64,000 nucleotides of DNA. Origin: RUG12461 sp045661345. Lineage in GTDB: Bacteria > Bacillota > Clostridia > Lachnospirales > Lachnospiraceae. The DNA is taken from the NCBI GenBank assembly GCA_045661345.1, contig JAZRFM010000010.1:62001-126000 (forward strand). The letters run 5' to 3'. The notes beneath the pieces are model-generated. The model had not been told where the DNA came from and made no database searches. It saw only the letters and a list, made by a program, of their open reading frames with translations. Shown here piece after piece: positions 15,584 to 24,024 of the stretch; position 1 is the stretch's first letter, and each line of letters starts with the position of its first letter. Position numbers and translations under genes: made by a program.

Positions 15584-16932
15584 TGGGAAGACTATTCGGA
15601 ACAGACGGAGTCCGCGGGATCGCGGGATCCGAGCTTACAATCGAGCTCGCAACGAAGCTCGGGCAGGCAGGCGCGTACGTCCTGACCAAGGAACAGGCGC
15701 ATCAGCCGACGATCATTGTGGGATGTGACACCAGGATTTCCGGCGGTATGCTGGCAAGCGCGCTGATGGCGGGGATCTGTTCGGTGGGTGCAAACGCGAT
15801 CTACGCGGGTATCCTGCCCACCCCGGCAGTGGCGTATCTGACGAGGAAGCACCGGGTGGATGCCGGCGTCGTCATCTCCGCATCCCATAACCCGATGGAG
15901 TTTAACGGCATCAAGTTTTTCAACGGCAGCGGCTACAAGCTTTCCGATGCCCTGGAGGACGAGATCGAGGCTCTGATCACGAACGAGATGAAGGATGTCA
16001 CCCTTCCCATCGGTTCCGGCGTCGGCCGGATCGATTACCGCTTCGACCTCCGGGAAGAATATGTGGAGTACATGAAGAAGACGATGCCCATTGATCTGTC
16101 GGGACTGAAGATCGTGATCGACTGTGCGGAGGGTGCTTCCTATTACACCTCCTGCAAGACCCTGCAGGATCTGGGAGCCAATCTGGTGGCGATTCACACG
16201 AACCCGGACGGGACCAACATCAATTCAAACTGCGGCTCCACCCATATGGAGGAGCTGAAGGCGCGCGTGGTATATGAAAAGGCGGATGTGGGACTGGCCT
16301 TTGACGGGGACGCGGACCGCCTGCTCGCGGTGGATGAAAACGGCAAGCTCGTGGACGGTGACGAGCTCATGGCGATCTGCGGCAATGACATGAAAGAGCG
16401 GGGAACCCTGAAGAATAATACCGTTGTTGTCACGGTGATGAGTAACCTCGGTTTTTCCCTGATGGGGGAAGAGAGAGGGATCCACATCGAAAAGACCAGA
16501 GTCGGTGACCGTTATGTGCTGGAAAACATGCTGAAGAACGGCTACAACCTGGGTGGGGAGCAGTCCGGACATATTATTTTTACCGACGACAACACAACGG
16601 GAGACGGTCTGCTTTCGGCGCTCCATCTCCTGCAGGTCATGGTGCATACCGGAAAGAAGCTGTCGGAACTGGCCTCCATCATGACGGTTCTTCCGCAGGC
16701 GCTTGTCAATGCCAAGGTGCCCAACCACAAAAAAGAGAAGTTCATGGAGTATCAGGAGATTGCGGATGCCATCGACGTGCTGGAGAAGAAGTTCAACGGC
16801 GAGGGCCGCGTTCTGATCCGTCCCTCCGGCACGGAGCCTCTGGTGCGGGTCATGATCGAGGGAAAGGATCAGGAAGTGATCAATGAGGAAGCAAAAAGGC
16901 TTGCTGCCCTCATTACGGAAACAATGTTATAG
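15583..16932 (+). CDS. glmM: Phosphoglucosamine mutase
   Basis: 449 aa. The N-terminus GRLFGTDGVRGIAG, the phosphoserine loop SASHNPMEFNGIKF with active Ser101, the metal loop FDGDADR (about 241-247) and the C-terminal RPSGTEPLVRVM are all present. It converts glucosamine-6-phosphate to glucosamine-1-phosphate for UDP-GlcNAc and peptidoglycan. In Bacillota and other groups GlmM binds and inhibits CdaA, which explains the conserved operon. Confidence 0.97.
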   Translation: MGRLFGTDGVRGIAGSELTIELATKLGQAGAYVLTKEQAHQPTIIVGCDTRISGGMLASALMAGICSVGANAIYAGILPTPAVAYLTRKHRVDAGVVISASHNPMEFNGIKFFNGSGYKLSDALEDEIEALITNEMKDVTLPIGSGVGRIDYRFDLREEYVEYMKKTMPIDLSGLKIVIDCAEGASYYTSCKTLQDLGANLVAIHTNPDGTNINSNCGSTHMEELKARVVYEKADVGLAFDGDADRLLAVDENGKLVDGDELMAICGNDMKERGTLKNNTVVVTVMSNLGFSLMGEERGIHIEKTRVGDRYVLENMLKNGYNLGGEQSGHIIFTDDNTTGDGLLSALHLLQVMVHTGKKLSELASIMTVLPQALVNAKVPNHKKEKFMEYQEIADAIDVLEKKFNGEGRVLIRPSGTEPLVRVMIEGKDQEVINEEAKRLAALITETML

Positions 16933-16977
16933 GTAACGCATTTATGGAATGTGTTGACTGTATAAGAGTGTGGGGAA

Positions 16978-17247
16978 ATGAAGAGTCAAAAGGTTACAAT
17001 CCAAAACGCCACGGGGCTTCTGGTGAATTCCGCCGGGTTGCTCTGTGATGAAGCGATGAAATATAAGAGTAAGGTGACGTTTCGATACGGCGAAGAGAAT
17101 GAGGCGAACGCAAAAAGCATATTGAGCGTGCTCGGCGCCTGTATCAAAAACGGTGAAGAGATCGAACTGCGCTGCAGCGGCGAAGACGAAGAAGAAGCGC
17201 TGCGCGGCATGGTTTGGGTCGTGACGGAGAAGCTGAAGGAATCCTGA
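16978..17247 (+). CDS. HPr-like protein lacking the catalytic histidine
   Basis: 89 aa, the size and fold pattern of HPr. The active-site loop reads TGLLVNSAG where HPr has TGIHARPA, so position 15 is Leu instead of the phosphorylated His, and Arg17 is Asn. The regulatory serine is kept: NAKSILSVL has Ser47, equivalent to HPr Ser46. The end EEEALRGMVWVV matches the C-terminal helix. It cannot carry phosphate for the PTS. Like Bacillus Crh (Gln15), it may act as a regulator through HPr kinase and CcpA, which is inference. It lies 45 bp after glmM. The ribosome site (GTGGGGAAATG) is modest. Confidence 0.85.
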   Translation: MKSQKVTIQNATGLLVNSAGLLCDEAMKYKSKVTFRYGEENEANAKSILSVLGACIKNGEEIELRCSGEDEEEALRGMVWVVTEKLKES

Positions 17248-17319
17248 TTGTCCGTTACGCGCAGGAGCTGTCCGGGGATGCAGACACAGAGGCCGGGACA
17301 GATCCGAAGGAGGGGAAAG

Positions 17320-18984
17320 ATGCTGAATTACAGAAAATACAAACGCGTTCCGGTGATTGATTACCCGGAGCGGCAATGGCCGGACAAGGAGATCCAAAGC
17401 GCCCCGATCTGGTGCAGTGTGGATCTGCGGGACGGCAATCAGGCCCTGGTGGAGCCCATGAACGTGGAAGAGAAGATGGAGATGTTTCAGCTTCTCCTGA
17501 AACTGGGCTTCAAGGAGATCGAGATCGGATTCCCGGCAGCCTCCCAGATCGAGTATGATTTTTTGCGGCGGCTCGTGGAGGAGGACATGATCCCGGAGGA
17601 TGTGACCGTACAGGTGCTTTCCCAGTGCAGGGAGCACCTGATCGACAGAACCTTTGAGGCGATCCGCGGGATTCCGAACGTGATCTTTCATATCTACAAC
17701 TCCACTTCCACCCTGCAGCGGGAAGCGGTATTTCATATGGACCGGGAAGCGATCAAACAGATCGCGGTGGATGGGACCCGGATGGTGAAGGAGCGCCTTT
17801 CCCGCTATGACGGTCACCTGACGCTGGAGTATTCTCCGGAGAGCTTTACCGGGACGGAGCTTGATTTTGCGCTGGATGTCTGCACAGCCGTACAGGACGA
17901 GTGGAATTATGCGGCAGGAGACAGGATCATTATGAATCTCCCCTCCACCGTGGAAATGACCACGCCGAACGTTTATGCGGATCAGATCGAGTGGATGAGC
18001 CGTCATTTCAAGGACCGGGAAAAAGTGATTCTTTCCGTTCATCCCCATAATGACAGGGGATGCGGGGTGGCTGCGACGGAGCTGGCGCTGCTGGCGGGAG
18101 CGGATCGTGTGGAAGGGACGCTCCTCGGCAACGGGGAACGCACCGGTAATGTGGATATCGTGAATATCGCGCTGAATATGTTTACCCAGGGGATCAATCC
18201 GAAGCTGAACCTTTCCGATATGGGAGAGATCATCGAGACCTTTGAACGGTGCTGCAAGATGAAGGTGGATCCGCGTCACCCTTATGCCGGGAAGCTGGTG
18301 TTCACGGCCTTTTCCGGTTCCCATCAGGATGCCATCAACAAAGGCATCAAGTCCATGGAGGCGAAGGACGACGGATACTGGGAGGTGCCTTACCTTCCCA
18401 TCGATCCGACAGACATCGGGCGGAAATACGAGGGGATTGTCCGCATCAACAGTCAGTCCGGAAAGGGCGGCGTGGCGTTCGTGCTGGAGTCCATGTACGG
18501 ATACCGCCTGCCGAAGGAGATGCAGCGTGAATTTGCGGATGTGATCCAGAAGCTTTCCGAAGAGCGCGGAGAGATCGCGCCTTCCGTCATCATGGATCAT
18601 TTCCGGGAGGAGTATCTGGATCTGAAGTCTCCCTTTGAATTTGTCAAAGCCAGGATCACCGAGGGAGAAGATCAGGAAGACGTCGTGGACGCGGTGCTCC
18701 GGTTCCGCTACCGGGATGAGGAATATCTGGCGGAGGCGGAAGGCAACGGACCGATTGATGCCGTAAAGCGTGCGATTGTAAGCCAGATCAAAGATATCGA
18801 CGTGACGATTCAGAATTACTGGGAGCATGCACTTTCAGAAGGGTCCCATGCCAAAGCCGTGGCCTATATAGAGATGAAAAACAACAAAACCGGAAAGATC
18901 ACCTACGGGGTCGGACTTTCCTCCAACATCACGCGGGCAACCATACGTGCGGTGTTTTCCGCATTGAACCGACTGTTCGGATGA
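17320..18984 (+). CDS. leuA: 2-isopropylmalate synthase (LeuA2 type)
   Basis: 554 aa from the ATG at 17320 after AAGGAGGGGAAAG. The HMGL-like TIM barrel begins with APIWCSVDLRDGNQAL, where Arg and Asp bind substrate and metal. HPHNDRGCGVA carries the metal-binding histidines, and LLGNGERTGN is the family signature. The C-terminal regulatory domain (about 430-554) is present. It condenses acetyl-CoA with 2-ketoisovalerate in leucine synthesis. The length and the KYKRVPVIDYPERQWPD N-terminus fit the LeuA type 2 branch. No other leucine genes are near it, so here it is a stand-alone gene between HPr-like and the glycan locus. Confidence 0.92.
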   Translation: MLNYRKYKRVPVIDYPERQWPDKEIQSAPIWCSVDLRDGNQALVEPMNVEEKMEMFQLLLKLGFKEIEIGFPAASQIEYDFLRRLVEEDMIPEDVTVQVLSQCREHLIDRTFEAIRGIPNVIFHIYNSTSTLQREAVFHMDREAIKQIAVDGTRMVKERLSRYDGHLTLEYSPESFTGTELDFALDVCTAVQDEWNYAAGDRIIMNLPSTVEMTTPNVYADQIEWMSRHFKDREKVILSVHPHNDRGCGVAATELALLAGADRVEGTLLGNGERTGNVDIVNIALNMFTQGINPKLNLSDMGEIIETFERCCKMKVDPRHPYAGKLVFTAFSGSHQDAINKGIKSMEAKDDGYWEVPYLPIDPTDIGRKYEGIVRINSQSGKGGVAFVLESMYGYRLPKEMQREFADVIQKLSEERGEIAPSVIMDHFREEYLDLKSPFEFVKARITEGEDQEDVVDAVLRFRYRDEEYLAEAEGNGPIDAVKRAIVSQIKDIDVTIQNYWEHALSEGSHAKAVAYIEMKNNKTGKITYGVGLSSNITRATIRAVFSALNRLFG

Positions 18985-18994
18985 GGGCGGCACC

Positions 18995-21073
18995 TTGAAA
19001 ACGCTGTACCAGAAGATCAGACAGAATTTTAAACGGCCAAATCTCATCCACCTTTTGATCATGACGGTCTGCTTTGCCATCGGCTGCGGCGTCTGCTATG
19101 TGAATGAGATAGAGCCGCGGAAGCATGATGTCTATACCGTGGATCCCATCGAAAAGACGGAGGAGACGGATCTTTATCCATTGACGGAAGGCGAGACCAT
19201 CACCCAGGACTTTATCTACACCAACAACCAGATGATCGCCGTCGGTCCCATGCTGTATTCCGATACGGACGATAACGCCGGCAGGATTCGTATGGTGCTT
19301 TCTGATGCGGACAGCGGCGAATTCCTCGGAGAATCCGAAAAAGATCTGGCCGAGGTGGAAAACATGGAAAAAAACCTTCCCACGGCGGAAGACGTTGCCT
19401 ACGCCGTGGTGGGGATGCCGACGATCTATGAAAACATGGATGGCAGGCATCTGACTTTGACCATCACCGTGGAGGAACTGTCTGACGATACGGAGGTTTC
19501 GATCTTTGCGAATCCGGTTTTCGGGCAGTCGGGAGAAAAAGCGCGGATTACGGGAGCTCCCGATCCCGGGATCGCCGTTTTGATCCGGGGATACTGCTAC
19601 CATTACAATTTCTGGGGCTTTTATTTCGGTGTTTTTGCGACTTTGCTTTATCTGATGCTGTTCATCGGATATTTCATGATCTTTGTTCTGGAAGCGCCGC
19701 TGCACCGGGTTTTTATTCCGTCAGCCATCGTGCTTGCGATGCTGTACCAGTTTCTGCTGCCGCCGGTTTCCGTGCCGGACGAGCTCGTTCACATTACGAC
19801 ATCCTACTACTATTCCAACGAGCTGCTGGGGATCGAGGAACCGGAGAATCTCTCCGGACGGCCGCAGGATGAGCGGATTTATGTACGGGACACGGATCTG
19901 GACGCGCTCTCCCAGCTGCAGATGACGGCAGACAATAAGGAATTCGCCTATCTCCACTGGAATCTTTTCCGCAGACCCGGCTCCACGGATCTCGTGATGC
20001 TGGAGGGGACGAAGGAATCCGATAACTGGTCCCTTTACGCTGCGACGACCCTGGGGGTGACACTCGGGCGCCTCCTGGGGCTGAACGGCATTACGACGCT
20101 CTACCTCGGCAGATTTTTTGCCTTTCTGGTTTATATTTTGGTGTTTTATGCGGCGATCCGGATCATACCCGTGGGGAAAGCCGCGGTGTTTGTGCTGGCA
20201 ACCTGTCCCATGGTGCTGCAGCAGTGCTGCTCGTTCTCCTACGACGCGCTGCCCATCGAGATGGCGGTGCTGTTTTTTGCCGGACTGATCCGGATCCTGT
20301 TTTACCAGATGCCGGTGCGCTGGAAAGAGATGGTCTTTCTGGCGGTTACAGCCTTTCTGCTGGCCTCCTGCAAGGGAGGCGTGTACGTGCCCTTCTGCCT
20401 TCTGGTGTTCCTGATCCCGAAAGAGCAGTTCGGGGATCGAAAGAAAGCGCGTATTGCGAGAACGATCCTTGTGATCGTGATTCTGGCCGGCTTTGCGGTC
20501 AATACACTGGGGTATCTCCTGCAGGTGCTGCATGTCATCGCGCCGAAGACCGCGACCCAGACCTATACCGAGACCTTAAGCCCGTATTCGATTTCCGACA
20601 TTGTGCTGCATCCCCTGCATACCCTCTATCTCGGGGTCAATACGATTCTGGTCTATGCGGATTTCCTGATCAAGGGCATGATCTCGGGCAGCCTTTCCTG
20701 GATGATGATCGAGATCAATCCGGCCTGGGTGTATTTCCAGTATGTACTGCTCTTCTTCGGCATCACGACCATACGCGGGGAAAAAAGCTACATCACGAGG
20801 AAGCAGCGGATTGCCTTCGGGGTGGTTTTCCTCCTCATGTTTTTGATGACCTGCGCATCCATGCTGATTTCCTGGACGCCGGTGGGGAATACGACGGTGC
20901 GGGGGCTCCAGGGCCGGTACTTCACGCCGCTGCTGCTGCCGCTGATCTTCATCTTCCGGGGCAACTTTGTCACGATTAAGGAAAACATTGACGGCAAGCT
21001 TGCCTATTTGCAGCTGGGCATCAGCGTCGTCGTGATTTACAATATTCTTACAAGCCTTTCGACGTTGCATTGA
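18995..21073 (+). CDS. DUF2142 family polytopic membrane protein (GT-C-like), copy 1
   Basis: 692 aa from a TTG start, with GAGGGCGG upstream. One N-terminal helix (about 22-38) is followed by an extracytoplasmic beta-rich domain (about 40-200) and then roughly ten membrane segments. The DUF2142 hallmarks are VPDELVH (260-266, a DExxH motif early in the membrane part) and GLQGRYF (637-643) before the last helices. DUF2142 proteins are found in surface-polysaccharide loci and resemble GT-C transferases that use polyprenyl-phosphate sugars outside the membrane. Three further copies occur in this window. The specific sugar is unknown. Confidence 0.85.
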   Translation: MKTLYQKIRQNFKRPNLIHLLIMTVCFAIGCGVCYVNEIEPRKHDVYTVDPIEKTEETDLYPLTEGETITQDFIYTNNQMIAVGPMLYSDTDDNAGRIRMVLSDADSGEFLGESEKDLAEVENMEKNLPTAEDVAYAVVGMPTIYENMDGRHLTLTITVEELSDDTEVSIFANPVFGQSGEKARITGAPDPGIAVLIRGYCYHYNFWGFYFGVFATLLYLMLFIGYFMIFVLEAPLHRVFIPSAIVLAMLYQFLLPPVSVPDELVHITTSYYYSNELLGIEEPENLSGRPQDERIYVRDTDLDALSQLQMTADNKEFAYLHWNLFRRPGSTDLVMLEGTKESDNWSLYAATTLGVTLGRLLGLNGITTLYLGRFFAFLVYILVFYAAIRIIPVGKAAVFVLATCPMVLQQCCSFSYDALPIEMAVLFFAGLIRILFYQMPVRWKEMVFLAVTAFLLASCKGGVYVPFCLLVFLIPKEQFGDRKKARIARTILVIVILAGFAVNTLGYLLQVLHVIAPKTATQTYTETLSPYSISDIVLHPLHTLYLGVNTILVYADFLIKGMISGSLSWMMIEINPAWVYFQYVLLFFGITTIRGEKSYITRKQRIAFGVVFLLMFLMTCASMLISWTPVGNTTVRGLQGRYFTPLLLPLIFIFRGNFVTIKENIDGKLAYLQLGISVVVIYNILTSLSTLH

Positions 21074-21079
21074 AACTAC

Positions 21080-21216
21080 TCAGGACAAAAAGTCACATGT
21101 CACGAAGTGACATTGTGACATTTGCGTGGGAAGGCGTCTCGACACGCTAGCATGTCAGAACGCCTCGCCACGCAAAATGCACATGCGATTTCATCGCATG
21201 GCACTTTTTGTCCTGA
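21080..21216. other. Three-hairpin structured intergenic element before rmlD
   Basis: An outer perfect 14-bp stem (21080-21093 with 21203-21216, TCAGGACAAAAAGT and its complement) encloses three hairpins. H1 is ATGTCAC-GAA-GTGACAT at 21097-21113, extendable by GTCAC/GTGAC. H2 is 21121-21176 with TTTGCGTGG/CCACGCAAA, then GGCGT/ACGCC, then GACA/TGTC. H3 is CATGCGAT-TTC-ATCGCATG at 21182-21200. An A11 tract follows directly, then the rmlD ribosome site. No T-tract follows the stems, so it is not an ordinary terminator. I do not recognise it as a known riboswitch. Confidence 0.75.
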
Positions 21217-21245
21217 CTGCAAAAAAAAAAAGAAGGAGAAAGCAT

Positions 21246-22115
21246 ATGAAAAAAATCCTTGTTACCGGCTGCAACGGGCAGCTGGGCAGAGCGATCCGAA
21301 AAGAATACGAAGGGGAAGCGGATTTTATCAACACGGATGTCATCGACGCGGAAGGGATCACAAAGCTTGACATCACAAATGTGGAGGAAACCGTCTCTCT
21401 CGTGCGCGAAACAAAACCGGATGTGATCATCAACTGCGCTGCCGCGACCAATGTGGACGGATGTGAAAAAGACCGGGATTTTGCATATAAGGTGAACGCC
21501 ATCGGACCCCGCAACCTGTCCATCGCAGCCACCGAGACCGGCGCGAAGCTGGTGCATGTTTCCACGGATTATGTGTTTCCGGGGACGAACCCGAACCCCC
21601 TGACCGAATTTGATGCACCGGGCCCCATCAGTGCTTACGGCAAGACGAAATACGAGGGGGAGCGCTTTGTAGAGCAGTTCGCGCGGCGTTACTTTATGCT
21701 CCGGACGGCGTGGCTCTACGGAGACGGCAAAAATTTCGTGAAGACGATGCTTTCCCTTTCCGAAACCCATGAGGAGCTTTCGGTGGTGGGAGACCAGTTC
21801 GGATCTCCGACCTCCGCATCAGAGCTGGCGAAGATGATTCACTTTCTGGAGCCCACGGAGAATTACGGGCTGTTCCATGCGACCTGTGAAGGACAGACCA
21901 ACTGGGCGGACTTTACGGAAGAGATTATGCGGCTTGCGGGAAAGAAAACGAAGGTCAACCATCTGACCAGTGTGCAGTACAAAGAAAAGAATCCGGCGTC
22001 TGCGGACCGCCCGGCGTATTCGATTCTGGACAACTATATGCTCAGGCTGACGAGCGATTACCGCATGGCAGACTGGCATGATGCCATCGAAGTGTATATG
22101 AAAGGTCTGGTATGA
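21246..22115 (+). CDS. rmlD: dTDP-4-dehydrorhamnose reductase
   Basis: 289 aa from the ATG at 21246 (AGAAGGAGAAAGC upstream). It has the NAD(P)-binding GCNGQLGRA near 8-16, a VSTDYVFPG motif with a catalytic Thr near 102, and YGKTKYEGE with the Tyr-Lys pair near 133-137. It performs the last step of dTDP-L-rhamnose synthesis. The other three pathway genes lie 5-9 kb downstream instead of beside it. It overlaps the next glycosyltransferase by 4 bp. Confidence 0.95.
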   Translation: MKKILVTGCNGQLGRAIRKEYEGEADFINTDVIDAEGITKLDITNVEETVSLVRETKPDVIINCAAATNVDGCEKDRDFAYKVNAIGPRNLSIAATETGAKLVHVSTDYVFPGTNPNPLTEFDAPGPISAYGKTKYEGERFVEQFARRYFMLRTAWLYGDGKNFVKTMLSLSETHEELSVVGDQFGSPTSASELAKMIHFLEPTENYGLFHATCEGQTNWADFTEEIMRLAGKKTKVNHLTSVQYKEKNPASADRPAYSILDNYMLRLTSDYRMADWHDAIEVYMKGLV

Positions 22116-22945
22116 GTGAACAACCGCTGGTAAGTGTCTGTATCCCCGCGTACAATAACGGAGCGTATATCACGGAAACGATTGATTCCGTGCGAAAACA
22201 GACCTGGAAAAATCTGGAGATCGTGATCTGCGACGACAACAGCACTGATGATACGGTTGCCGTGATCAAGGCGATCGAGGATCCGCGGATCCGGCTGATT
22301 CAAAACGAAAAAAACCTCGGGATGAGCGGGAACTGGAACAACTGCCTGTCCAACTGCCGCGGGGAGTTTATCAAGCTCCTCTGCGCGGATGATGTGATCA
22401 TACCGGAAGCGCTGGAAAAGGAAGTGCAGGCCCTTCTTGCCCATCCGACGGCTCTTTTTTCGGAAAGCGACACGCGGCTGTTTGATCTGAACGGAAAGCC
22501 GAAGGGGTGGTACCGCCGCTATCCGAAGGCCACCGGCCTGGTAGACGGCAAGACCGTTATCCGGGCAGGGTTTTTTTCCCAGGATTATTTCGGGGCGCCC
22601 CTGGCGAATACCGTCCGGCGCAGCGCGATCGAGCAATACGGGGGATTTGATAAGGATTTTATCTATATTCTGGATTATGAATGGTTTGTCCGGCTTGCTT
22701 GCCACGGAGATATTTTTATCATCCACGAACCCCTGAACTTTTTCCGCGTGCGCAATGACAGCAATACCGGAGAAGTCATTGCGGGGGACAAGACCGAAAT
22801 CTACGTCAAAGAGCATGAGATGCTGCTGAAAAAGCACGGCGGTGCGGTGGGGCTGACGGAGGCCGGATTCAGGAAGTCCGTCAGGATCCGGAAGCTCCGC
22901 AATTTTGCGGCGAATATCTATTTGAAACTGTTTGTACATAAATGA
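22112..22945 (+). CDS. Glycosyltransferase family 2
   Basis: 277 aa, GT-A fold. The N-terminus LVSVCIPAYNNGAYI, the nucleotide-binding CDDNSTDD (about 36-43) and the DxD-like CADDVI (about 90-95) are complete. An acceptor-region Tyr/Asp pattern follows (ILDYEWFVRLA, near 188). No transmembrane helices are seen, so it acts on the cytoplasmic face. ATGA overlap with rmlD suggests that it is translated with it and uses dTDP-rhamnose or a related donor; that donor choice is inference. Confidence 0.88.
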   Translation: MSEQPLVSVCIPAYNNGAYITETIDSVRKQTWKNLEIVICDDNSTDDTVAVIKAIEDPRIRLIQNEKNLGMSGNWNNCLSNCRGEFIKLLCADDVIIPEALEKEVQALLAHPTALFSESDTRLFDLNGKPKGWYRRYPKATGLVDGKTVIRAGFFSQDYFGAPLANTVRRSAIEQYGGFDKDFIYILDYEWFVRLACHGDIFIIHEPLNFFRVRNDSNTGEVIAGDKTEIYVKEHEMLLKKHGGAVGLTEAGFRKSVRIRKLRNFAANIYLKLFVHK

Positions 22946-22967
22946 AAAAGAGTTTAGAGTTTGGTTT

Positions 22968-23654
22968 ATGAAGAAGCTTGCCATCATCCCTGCCTACAAT
23001 GAACAGGGGAGCATTTTAAAAACGGTCAACGATCTGAGGCAGAATGCGCCGGATTTTGACTACATCATCATCAATGACTGTTCCACCGATGACACACAAA
23101 AGATCTGTGAGGAGAACGGTCTCCATGTGGTCAATCTTCCGGTGAATCTCGGCATCGGCGGCGGCGTACAGACCGGCTATCAGTATGCCAGAACCCATGA
23201 ATACGATATCGCGGTGCAGTTTGACGGCGACGGTCAGCACAACGCGAAATTTCTGGATGCGATGGCACAAAAGCTTGTGAACGAGGATCTGGACATGGTG
23301 ATCGGATCCCGCTATATCGAGAAAAAGGGATTTCAGTCATCGGGGCTCAGGCGTCTGGGGATCCGCTATTTCTCCTGGCTGATCCGGCGTGTGACGGGAC
23401 AGACCATTACCGACCCCACCTCCGGCATGCGCATCTGCAACCGGGATGTGATCGAGATCTACGCAAACGACTATCCCAGGGATTATCCGGAACCGGAGAG
23501 TGTGACCTCGATCCTGAAGGCGGGGAAAAAGGTACGGGAGATGCCGGTGGAGATGAATGAGCGGGCCGCAGGGGTTTCTTCCATTTCCCCGCGGAAATCG
23601 GTTTACTACATGGTCAAGGTGTCTCTCGCGGTATTGATGGCAGGAAAACGGTAA
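22968..23654 (+). CDS. Polyprenyl-phosphate glycosyltransferase (DPM1-like GT2)
   Basis: 228 aa from the ATG at 22968. KKLAIIPAYNEQGSI, INDCSTDDT (near 34), NLGIGGGVQTGYQYA (near 58) and QFDGDGQHN (near 82, the DxD) match the dolichol-phosphate-mannose synthase branch. There is no C-terminal membrane domain. The next gene encodes a DUF2304 membrane protein, a very common partner. The pair would make polyprenyl-phosphate-linked sugar for the GT-C enzymes in this locus. The ribosome site before 22968 is weak; an earlier in-frame ATG at 22932 would add 12 poorly conserved residues. Confidence 0.88.
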   Translation: MKKLAIIPAYNEQGSILKTVNDLRQNAPDFDYIIINDCSTDDTQKICEENGLHVVNLPVNLGIGGGVQTGYQYARTHEYDIAVQFDGDGQHNAKFLDAMAQKLVNEDLDMVIGSRYIEKKGFQSSGLRRLGIRYFSWLIRRVTGQTITDPTSGMRICNRDVIEIYANDYPRDYPEPESVTSILKAGKKVREMPVEMNERAAGVSSISPRKSVYYMVKVSLAVLMAGKR

Positions 23655-23673
23655 ACGGCAAGGAGCGGACAGT

Positions 23674-24024
23674 ATGGATTTACGGATGAGAATCTTTATC
23701 GGAGTCATCATGGTGCTGGCATTTCTCTATGTCTGCACGGCGATCAAAAGGCGCGTAATCGATATCCGTCATGCGCTGGTGTGGCTGGTGGTGTGCATCC
23801 TGCTTTTGATCCTTGATGTTTTCCCGGCGCTGCTGGAAGGGATTTCTTCGCTCCTTGGCTTTGCATTGCCGGTCAATATGTTGTTTTTCCTGGGTTTCTT
23901 GCTTGCCATCGTCATTATTTTCGGGCTTTCCGCCAAGGTCAGCAAACTGAATGAACAGGTCAAGCAGATGACGCAGGATCTGGCGCTTCTGAAAAACGAA
24001 TTGGAGGAAAAAACGAAGCCATGA
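23674..24024 (+). CDS. DUF2304 membrane protein
   Basis: 116 aa with three transmembrane helices (about 8-24, 32-50, 65-83) and a cytoplasmic coiled-coil tail (KVSKLNEQVKQMTQDLALLKNELEE). The size, helix pattern and position just behind a DPM1-like transferase match DUF2304. It may anchor the transferase or help move the lipid-linked sugar; neither is proven for the family. It overlaps the next gene by 4 bp. Confidence 0.85.
   Translation: MDLRMRIFIGVIMVLAFLYVCTAIKRRVIDIRHALVWLVVCILLLILDVFPALLEGISSLLGFALPVNMLFFLGFLLAIVIIFGLSAKVSKLNEQVKQMTQDLALLKNELEEKTKP

Noticed and set aside
16942..18828. Long open frame on the minus strand opposite HPr-like and leuA
   Set aside because: It lies entirely across leuA, has His/Arg/Leu-rich composition typical of a reversed G+C-rich gene, and no ribosome site or domain. 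The same applies to the minus frames at 24462-26435, 7057-8511 and 53208-54164.
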